Shown piece after piece: positions 56,863-64,000 of a stretch of 64,000 nt of DNA; positions within the stretch are counted from its first letter, which is position 1, and each line of letters starts with the position of its first letter. The translations under genes were made by a program, and so were the position numbers. This DNA is from Ottelia alismoides (Eukaryota; Streptophyta; Magnoliopsida; Alismatales; Hydrocharitaceae). Below the pieces are notes generated by a model. That model worked only from the letters and a program-made list of their open reading frames with translations. It was not told where the DNA came from and searched no databases. Location: contig JAZKJV010007248.1 of assembly GCA_037367405.1 (NCBI GenBank), positions 394,501 to 458,500 of the forward strand. The letters are read 5' to 3'.

Positions 56863-56878
56863 CCTTGAACGTGCTCCT

Positions 56879-57785
56879 TTTTTTGAAAGCCTGAAACGAG
56901 GGGGATACACTCGTTGGTGCTCGCCACAAGGTTTTATTCAAAAAACGAAGAAAGAAGCAAGGAGGAAAATACAAACGCACGCCCACACTAGAGAGCAATT
57001 ACAAAACCCATTCTTCCACCAAACGCTTGGCATGAATCCCCACGTTCTCCTTATAGAACCACTGGCCCGAGAACAACAAATCGTTCCTACCTCGCCAAAC
57101 TGCCCACAGTATGACCAAAGGATAAAGTAACTCCCTTCTCGGCCTATCTTTATTTGCCAGAAGCGCGTCACAGAACGACTGGAGATTCTCAGCACAGCAC
57201 CAGGCCAAACCGGCCCCCTGCCATATTTGAATCACCATGGGGCACTTGAAGAAGAGGTGTTCCACGGATTCAATCGCCTCGCTGCATAGAAGGCACCTGT
57301 CAGAGACGATTCCCAAAAGCCTGGCACATCGGTCCCTCGTCATCAACCTCTATCTCCTGAACAACCAAAGGAAGAAACCACTTCTCTCTGGAAGCTTGAG
57401 AGCCCACAAGAACGCACAATCGCGGATTAGAATCTCCGTTTGAGACGGCGGCGGCTTGCTGATAGCCCCAAATGCTTTCTTTACCGTGAACGGGCCCTCA
57501 CGGCAACTCCAGTGGTCCCTCCCCTCCGAGGGGCGCCCTACCTCCCTCACAGCATCCGACAAGGCCAAAAAATCTTCCAATCTTTGGTCGGAGAAGTTGG
57601 CTGAGAAAGTCCGGCATCAATTACCATCTGACCAGCAATCTGCCACCGAAATCAATTTGTCTTCAGCAAGAGCAAACAAACGGGGGAAACGCGAATGAAG
57701 CGCCCCACCCCCCGTCCAATCGTCCGACCAAAAGGAGAAAGATTCGCCCCCCCTAGGATCGGCTTAAGGAGAAAGAATTGCCCTA
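56879..57785 (-). mobile_element. LINE 4, 5'-truncated (907 bp)
   Basis: 16-bp TSD CCTTGAACGTGCTCCT (56863-56878 and 57786-57801). Oligo(A) tail at the left (TTTTTTT on +). Coding frames 57350-57580 (MEDFLALSDAVREVG, LPERSGFFLWLFRR) and 56999-57346 (CLLCSEAIESVEHLFFKC zinc-binding block; RRELLYPLVILWAVWRGRN) match the C-terminus of LINE F ORF2, with one frame change between them. It disrupts a coding relic read on the same strand. Confidence 0.92.
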
Positions 57786-57801
57786 CCTTGAACGTGCTCC
57801 T

Positions 57802-57944
57802 GCTGAGTATACTCTTCATTCATGCTCATTGCATTTGCAAATTGGGTGGCTAACGATCGCTCCATTTTAGACCTAGTCTCCCGTGCTATATCTATATACT
57901 GGTTGTGGGCTGGATCGTTTTCTCTCAAATGTATGATGAGTTCT
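57802..57944 (-). pseudogene. Plant-mobile-domain protein relic, segment after PMD
   Basis: Minus strand is open: ENDPAHNQYIDIARETRSKM, then ERSLATQFANAMS and NEEYTQQ. The right side is cut by copia D at GTTCT. It looks like real coding sequence (no stops over 45 codons, charged helical pattern). I place it in the PMD gene relic because that domain lies upstream on the same strand beyond copia D. Confidence 0.45.
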
Positions 57945-58089
57945 TGTTGGGAAAATAAGAGAACTTGTTTATTCCATCAGCCCTAGGCTCTCTTATATAG
58001 GAGAGTAGCCTATGAGTAAATTACATAAAGGGTCCAACGGGAAAGTAAAATAACAAAAGAGATACATAAGTGAATAATATATATCTACA
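57945..58089 (-). repeat. 3' LTR of copia D
   Basis: 145 bp, TGTTGGGAAA...TATCTACA, with GCTCTCTTATATAGGAGAG (TATA in an inverted repeat). Confidence 0.95.
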
Positions 58090-58096
58090 CTCCCCC

Positions 58097-61000
58097 TCAA
58101 GATGGAGCATAGATATCAATCATGCTCAGCTTGGACGCACACTTCTGAAACGACCCTCGCAGTAATGCCTTGGTGAAAATGTCTGCCGTTTGATTCTCTG
58201 AACTAACATGGGATGTAGCAATGAATCCCTTCTGAATCATATCATATATAAAGTGACAGTCAACTTCAATGTGCTTGGTTTGTTCATGGAATGCTGGATC
58301 ATTTGCAATGAACAAGGCCGCTTGATTGTCACATTCCAAAGCCATAGGAAGTGTGACTTCTATATGTAAATCTGTAAGCACAACCTTTACCCACATCATT
58401 TCTGTGCTAACTTGTGCCATGGCCCTATATTCAGATTCAACACTAGACCTTGCCACAACCGTTTGTTTCTTGCTCCTCCATGAGACTAGAGAATCTCCAA
58501 CATATACAGCAAACCCAGAGGTGGACTTCCTGTCCTTGGGACACCCTGCATAGTCTGCATCTACACAGGCTGAGATAGTAATCAGCTTACCTTTCTTAAA
58601 CAGTAAACCCGCACCTGGAGATGACTTGAGATACCTGAGTATCATATGTATGACATCCATGTGTACCTGACGTGGTTGCTCCATGAACTGGCTCACTCGA
58701 CTCACAACAAAAGATATATCGGGCCTGGTAATAGTGACATAAAGAAGTTTGCCCACCAGTTCTCTGTATCTTCTCCTATCCACTTCCTCTGTATCACCAT
58801 CATATAACCTCATACTAGGTGTGGTAGCAGGTCGGCGACCAAGCATTCCTGTTTCACTCAACATGTCAGTGACATATTTCCTCTGAGACATTACCAACCC
58901 ATAAGGATTTCTGGCGAACTCCAGTCCCAGAAAATATCTAAGAACTCCAAGGTCATTGGTAACAAATTCACGACCCATCATTTCTTTCGCCTCCTTTATT
59001 CCCTGTTCATCATCACCTGTAATCAGAATGTCGTCTACATAGACCATAATTACAATAATACCTCTGGAAGTCCTTTGTACAAACAAGGAATGATCAACAT
59101 TAGGACGTTTGTATCCCTGTTTCTCAAAGAGATCTGAGAGCTTCTGGAACCATGCTCTAGGCTCTGCTTAAGGCCATAAATAGCCTTATGAAGTCTGTAC
59201 ACATTAGGATACTCCCCCTCAACAGCAAAACCAGGTGGCTGTTGCATGTAGACTTCCTCCTGTAAGTCACCATATAAGAACGCATTCTTCACATCCAACT
59301 GGTATAGCAGCCAATCACGAGTGACCGCAACAGAAAGCAGGATCCGTAGAGTGGAATGGTGGGCCACCGGCGAGAATGTATCAAGATAATCCACCCCATA
59401 TGTCTGTGTAAAGCTACGAGCAACAAGACGAGCCTTGTATCTGTCAATACTACCATCTGCATTCTGCTTGACTGTAAATACCCACTTGCAGCTTACTGGA
59501 GACACATCAGCAGGTACAGGAACCAGACTCCAGGTTCCTCTAGACTGAAGAGCTGCCATTTCTTCCTCCATGGCTAGACGCCATCTACTATCCTTCAGTG
59601 CTTCTTGGTATATCCATGGAATAGCCACTGCATGCGACGACGAAATTCCTGAAATCTCCAGTTAGTCAATCAAATGACATAGAAGCTGCTAAAGGATATG
59701 ATGCGCAGATCCGCTTCGACTTTCGTAGAGCAATAGGAACATCTAAATCATCTGTGTCCTCGTCTGGCCTCTGTAACACATCCTGCTCAGAAAAATCATC
59801 AGATCCATCAATAGTAATATCTTCAGAGCATACCTTAGGCGAGCTAGGTGATGAGCGATGACCATGAGCTGAAGCAGGCCTACGGGTATAATGAAATGGT
59901 AATGGTGAAACATGTATAGTGACAGGAGGTGTAGAAGATGGTAACGGTTCTGATGGTGGTGGTGGTGGTGGTGTTGGTAGTGGTGGTGACATGTAAATGG
60001 CATCAGTATTAGCAGGGGGTATCAACTGATCACCTGAGGCTGAGAAATACATAACAGATTCAAAAAATGTAACATCAACACTGACAAGGTACCGCCTGCG
60101 CAATGGATCGTAACACTTGTACCCCTTCTGAGTTCTGGAGTACCCAACGAAGACACACTTGACAACCCTAGGAGAGAGCTTGTCAGTTCGGGGAGACAAC
60201 TGGTGGACAAAAGCTACCGAACCGAACACACGAGGAGTAAGGGAGAACAATTCTTTTCCAGGGAAGATAAGAGAGAAAGGGATCTTCTCACCTAGAACAA
60301 ATGACGACATACGATTGATTAGGTAACATGCAGTAAGAACAGCATCACCCCAGAAAGAGTGATGAGCATGACTTTGTATAAGGAGCGACCTGGTTACATC
60401 CAGCAAATGGCGATGTTTCCTTTCACCAACCCCATTCTGTTGGGAGGTATAGGCACAGGATGTCTGGTGGATGATCCCTTGGGATGAGAAGTAACTAGAT
60501 AGGACATGAGTACACAATTCCAGGGCATTATCACTTCGTACAATTTTAACAGATGCAGAAAAAACATTACGAATCTCATTAAGAAAGCTGATGATAATAG
60601 TCGTTGCCTCAGATTTATTCTTTAACAGAAAAACCAATGACATACGAGAGAAATCATCCACAATAACTATATAAAACCTGTGTCCCTGATTATCAGGAAC
60701 ATGACTCGGACCCCAGATATCGACGTGAAACAACTCAAACTTGGAGGTACTACTCCGACACTGACGACCGGGAAAGGTAGACCGATGATGCTTTCCCAAC
60801 TGACAAGCCTCACATTGAATAGACGTGTGAGGCGAAACCTGAGGTAACACACGACACAGTTTCTGAAGCGGTAGATGTCCAAAGCGCAGGTGCCATAGTA
60901 GGAGAGAGATGGGTCCAGCAGGTAGGGATGAGGTTCCAGCAAAAGTAGTCTGACTGAGGCGATAGAGGCCGCCTTGCTCATAGCCACGCCCAATCACATT

Positions 61001-62267
61001 GCCAGTAAGGATGTCCTGAAAAACAAGAGAAGATGGATCAAAAATCGCCCGACACTGTAAATCCTTTGTAATTTGACTGATAGACAACAAATTCATCGAA
61101 AAATCAGGTGCATGTAACACATTCTTGAGATGCATAGATGATGTCAGTCTAATCTCCCCCTTACCAGTAATCGAGGAATGTGTGCCATTAGCAATAACTA
61201 TTGTTCGACCTGGAGAGATCTGTCTGTACCCTGTAAGTAGACTTTGATCACCACATAGATGATGTGTGGCGCCAGAGTCCATAATACATGCTAAAGTATC
61301 TGATCCACTACTAGTAAATGAATATGTGCTACATGATGCACTGGTAGATGCAGAGGCGGATGCGGCAACATCAGAGTTGTTCTCAGTAGTAGGTGCTGGG
61401 CCAGATGGAGGAATGATGCCCCTTAGACGGGCTACAAGATCATCAAAGCGCTGATCCAAAGAAGCAACAGATGCAGGAAATCCATGCTTAGAGTAGCTTG
61501 TGTCTTCGGTATGTCCAGTACGATGGCAAAAGGTACATGTTGGCCGAACACGGCCTCCTCTGCCACGAGGGCTACGACCGCGAGCCTGATGATGGTAACC
61601 TCTACGACCTCGATTGGCAGCCATGGCCGAGGCAGTCTGATTTGTAGTCGTAGAAGGGACAGTGATGCGGCTCAATCTGTGAAAAGCTTCCTCCATAGGA
61701 GGAATAGTGGAATCCGCCAAGATCTGGGAATGTGCTGCCTCATACTCAGGATCAAGGGCAGTGAGGAAAACTCCTACCATAGTAGCATTCCAGTAGGTCT
61801 TCTGTTGCTCTGGTGTGGTTGTCAGGGGCATGAAGCTATAAAGCTTCTCAAACATTCCTCGTAGAGATGTGTACAGTGAGTGTAGAGGACGTCCATTCTC
61901 CTTGATAGTAAATATGTCATGCTGGAGTTGCAGAATCTGTCTCATTCTTTGCTTGAGAATATGTAGCAGCCAGAATATCCCACATTGCTTTGGCTGTGGG
62001 CTGATGAAGAATATCATTGGCAATCTCGATTGCCAGAGTTCCAGATAGCCGTACTTTGGCATATGCATCATCTGCCTCTCATGAGGCATTGACCCCAGTC
62101 TTCTCAGCAGGCTTTTCTTCGGTAAGAATGTGTTTCTTACCGGTTGACTTCATCATACTCGTGAACTGCATAGCCCACAGTTCATAGTTCGAACCATCCA
62201 TCTTCACAATCGGTGGTGGACCTCGGAAGGCGCCTATAGATGAGATATCTGCCTTGCTTTCTGACAT
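58097..62267 (-). pseudogene. Copia D gag-pol polyprotein, three to four frameshifts
   Basis: Start chosen at ATG 62267 (MSESKADISSIG), in line with copias B and C, although the frame is open back to 62354. Gag N-terminus keeps Y-E-L-W-A-M-Q-F. Frames: 62079-62354, 59666-62089 (807 codons: gag, knuckle CTFCHRTGHTEDTSYS with the last Cys changed to Ser, protease DSGATHHLC, integrase DIWGPS, RSDNALEL, NGVGERKH), 59050-59628 (RT fingers/palm) and 58097-59086 (YVDDILITG, RNase H VDADYAGCPKDRKSTSG, end MIDIYAPS). Frame changes occur near 62085, 61950 (frame stays open but sequence shifts), 59650 and 59070. Otherwise all domains are present, so this copy was recently functional. Confidence 0.93.
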
Positions 62268-62881
62268 AGTGATAATGGAAGACTGGACTGGTAGATTGAA
62301 GATATGATCGTCTACACAGACATAAACGGCTTTAGTTGCATGTGTAGACTTCAAGCAACCAAACCCATTACTCTGAAGACGCGCGCGCTTGACTTAGGGT
62401 TCTGCGTGCATGAAAATCGAGACCTTTAGGGGGTCACGCGCAGATCCAGGACAAAGAGCACGTGTGCAGATCTTGCGCAAGGGCTCACAGATCTCGCAGC
62501 CCGAAGCACGCAGGGCAAAGTCGCACGATGCAGTCAGTGCACAGTGCGCAGCGCCGCGTGAAGAGAAGCAGGGGCACGAGATCGGTGGCTGGCCAGAAAG
62601 CGGGGGCTGAAGGCACGCGGAAGGAGCAAGGCACGTGCGTGGTCTAGCGCATGGCGCGCAGAAGGCGCAAGGTGTGCGCTGGAGATCGGAAGTGCAAGGC
62701 ACGAGACCAGAGACCGGTCTGAAGGAGGCGCAGGGCGCGCGCGAGGCCGAAGGCGTGTCGGAGATCGGAAGCTGAAGACCGGAGGCACGCGGAGCGAGAG
62801 AGAGAGAGGCTCGACGGTGGGGCTAGGGTTAGGGTTTCTTTGGCTCGAGAACTCCGATCTAGGACCGCCGCTCTGATACCA

Positions 62882-63026
62882 TGTTGGGAAAATAAGAGAA
62901 CTTGTTTATTCCATCAGCCCTAGGCTCTCTTATATAGGAGAGTAGCCTATGGGTAAATTACATAAAAAGTCCAACGGGAAAGTAAAATAACAAAAGAGAT
63001 ACATAAGTGAATAATATATATCTAAA
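62882..63026 (-). repeat. 5' LTR of copia D
   Basis: 145 bp; ends TCTAAA in place of TCTACA. Confidence 0.95.
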
Positions 63027-63105
63027 GTTCCCATTTCTGCATATGCATATTTGAAATAAATTTACACTTATATATCATATAATTTCATCCAATTGGAGTT
63101 CAAAT

Positions 63106-63411
63106 CACTTAATATGGTTTGACCATTTGCAAAGGAGATCGGTTCGTGCACCATTTAGAAGATGTAAAATTTGGGGTTGAATCGGTTAAGAGAGGGCGAG
63201 GAAGGATCGAGTGCGTCCCCCGTTTTTTGAGTTTCAAAAAAAAAAAGAGAGGGCGAGGAAGGATCGAGAAGTGTTTGAATGAGACTATCCGAAGGGATCT
63301 TTGTTATTTTGATATAAGGTAGAGAATGACCCAAAATAGATCTAAATGGATGCAAAAAATTCATGTAGCGGATCCTACTTAATTGTGGGAAAATGCTTTG
63401 TTGTTGTTGTG
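63106..63411 (+). mobile_element. 5'-truncated RTE-clade LINE, third copy
   Basis: From CACTTAATATGGTTTG (compare CGCTTAAGATGGTTTG in the copy at 3867) to ATCCTACTTAATTGTGGGAA and (TTG)n. Direct repeats GGAGTTCAAAT (63095-63105) and GGAGTTTAAAT (63412-63422) flank it (10 of 11). More diverged than the other two copies, with a 22-24-bp internal duplication around a 35-bp insertion (separate entry). Confidence 0.85.
63212..63246 (+). mobile_element. 35-bp LINE tail insertion with 22-bp TSD
   Basis: TGCGTCCCCCGTTTTTTGAG plus TTTC and a run of A. This matches the last ~28 bases of LINE F on its sense strand (GTGTCTCCCCCTTTGTTGAG, then TGTC and A-run). The flanking RTE sequence GAGAGGGCGAGG...GGATCGAG is duplicated exactly (63190-63211 and 63247-63268; 24 bp if two A are counted). 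That is the footprint of an L1 insertion truncated almost to its poly(A). Confidence 0.75.
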
Positions 63412-63439
63412 GAGTTTAAATATTTATAGACTCACATTG

Positions 63440-63830
63440 TATGTGAAAGTTGCACCCAATCTCCCCACGAGTCGTCTAGTGATCCGGAGGTACCAGTTCA
63501 TGTAGTCTAACGACACACTGACTCTGACAGATCGGTATATATGAACAACTCTCTTGTGACGAGACATCCAATCAACGATGTGGTCGCAAACATCTGCCCA
63601 TTTTCACTGGTTGTTGTACATAAACCGCCATGCCATCAACTCGCATCCCCATCAATATGGCCACATCCTGAAGTGTGATCGTCATCTCCTCGTTGGCCAT
63701 ATGAAATGTGTGCATTTTCGGCCTCCCTTGCTTTACCAAAGCTGTGGTGAGATGCCAATCTAGGGTAATGAATTCCTATTCTGAAACACCTGCAAAATTG
63801 ACCTGAACAACATACAGAGGAATGCACTCA
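63440..63830 (-). pseudogene. Plant mobile domain (PMD) protein relic
   Basis: Minus strand reads YVVQVNFAGVSE, then FITLDWHLTTALVKQGRPK, HTFHMANEEMTITLQDVAIL, MGMRVDGMAV, the conserved N-terminal block of the PMD family (MAIN/MAIL-type proteins; also carried by many Mutator-like and gypsy elements). After a frame change it gives WADVCDHIVDWMSRH and SLDYMNWYLRITRRLVG, the end of the domain. The middle is missing. TAG precedes FITLDW. Function of intact members: nuclear proteins in silencing and genome stability; this copy is dead and probably transposon-borne. Confidence 0.75.
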
Positions 63831-63840
63831 TCAAGTGGTA

Positions 63841-64000
63841 TATGACTGATGGTATGGCGGTTACATGTGCTAGAACAAATGGTGGAAAATGGGTAGAGGT
63901 TAACGAATTGCTTTTAGGAGTGCGGGCTTCGAAGGCTGAGATCCGAGGATCAAGGGTGTTGGCGACTTGGTTGTATGGGTCATTTTTACAGCCGCCAAGT
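63841..64000 (+). pseudogene. Plant mobile domain fragment on opposite strand, partial
   Basis: Plus strand is open to the window end: TDGMAVTCARTNGGKWVEVN, ELLLGVRASKAEIRGSRV, LATWLYGSFLQPPS. This is the PMD middle that follows D-G-M-A-V and is absent from the minus-strand relic next to it. Runs off the window, so its extent is unknown. Confidence 0.7.

Larger units (their letters stand above)
57945..63026 (-). mobile_element. Ty1/copia retrotransposon D (5,082 bp)
   Basis: Two 145-bp LTRs, flanks GTTCT (57940-57944) and GTTCC (63027-63031), a TSD with one change. Primer-binding site TGGTATCAGAGCGGCGG reading leftward from 62881; polypurine tract TTGAGGGGGAG next to the left LTR (58090-58100 reversed). 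LTRs differ at about 4 of 145 positions. The leader (62390-62860) is GC-rich. Second youngest copia here. Confidence 0.95.

Overview
This is nuclear DNA from a flowering plant, almost certainly from a large, transposon-rich genome. Nearly all of the 64 kb consists of nested plant transposable elements: short-LTR Ty1/copia elements, L1-like LINEs, RTE-clade LINEs, a tRNA-derived SINE, and hAT-like and Mutator-like DNA transposons. No bacterial, viral or organellar gene was recognised. I cannot name the species; the copia, LINE and plant-mobile-domain families are all typical of angiosperms.

One host gene is visible. Three small exons on the + strand (11870-11932, 12533-12610, 38016-38107), each with an AG acceptor and GT donor, together read as the N-terminal part of listerin (LTN1), the E3 ubiquitin ligase of ribosome-associated quality control. 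The intron between exons 2 and 3 is 25.4 kb. The intron after exon 3 runs beyond the window edge (more than 25.8 kb). So most of what follows is insertion debris inside the introns of one housekeeping gene.

Layout. 0.5-5.5 kb: an old L1-like LINE (+) broken by a minus-strand TRIM (1187-2355) and a hAT-like element (3148-4814) that itself holds an RTE stub. 5.5-6.7 kb: a Mutator-like element with long arms. 6.87-7.05 kb: a 181-bp SINE. 7.1-11.1 kb: a second LINE (-) broken by a hAT-like MITE. 11.9-12.6 kb: LTN1 exons. 13.5-18.4 kb: copia A (-). 19.4-31.4 kb: a scrambled copia (E), split by an 8.6-kb hAT element that carries copia B (+) and another RTE stub. 32.1-32.8 kb: a promoter-like tandem repeat. 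33.0-35.6 kb: non-autonomous LTR element H (+). 38.0 kb: LTN1 exon. 39.5-44.4 kb: copia C (+). 44.9-55.7 kb: a four-layer nest (LINE relic, then MITE, then LTR element G, then a nearly full-length LINE F). 56.4-64 kb: a plant-mobile-domain (PMD) gene relic cut by LINE 4, copia D (-) and an RTE stub; the RTE stub holds a 35-bp LINE tail.

Target-site duplications (TSDs) found by eye support most calls: TAGAC (A), GTTTT (B), TAAGA (H), GTTTG (G), GAAGTACT, AGTGGGAT and GTGCCATC (three hAT-type elements), AAATATAA (Mutator-like), and 8-24 bp direct repeats for the LINE, RTE and SINE insertions. In several cases an interrupted reading frame resumes once the insert and one TSD copy are removed, which fixes the order of insertion. 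Three non-autonomous LTR elements (1187-2355, 33030-35566, 46104-54349) share a pre-polypurine-tract module although their LTRs belong to two different types. That family is the best candidate for something undescribed.
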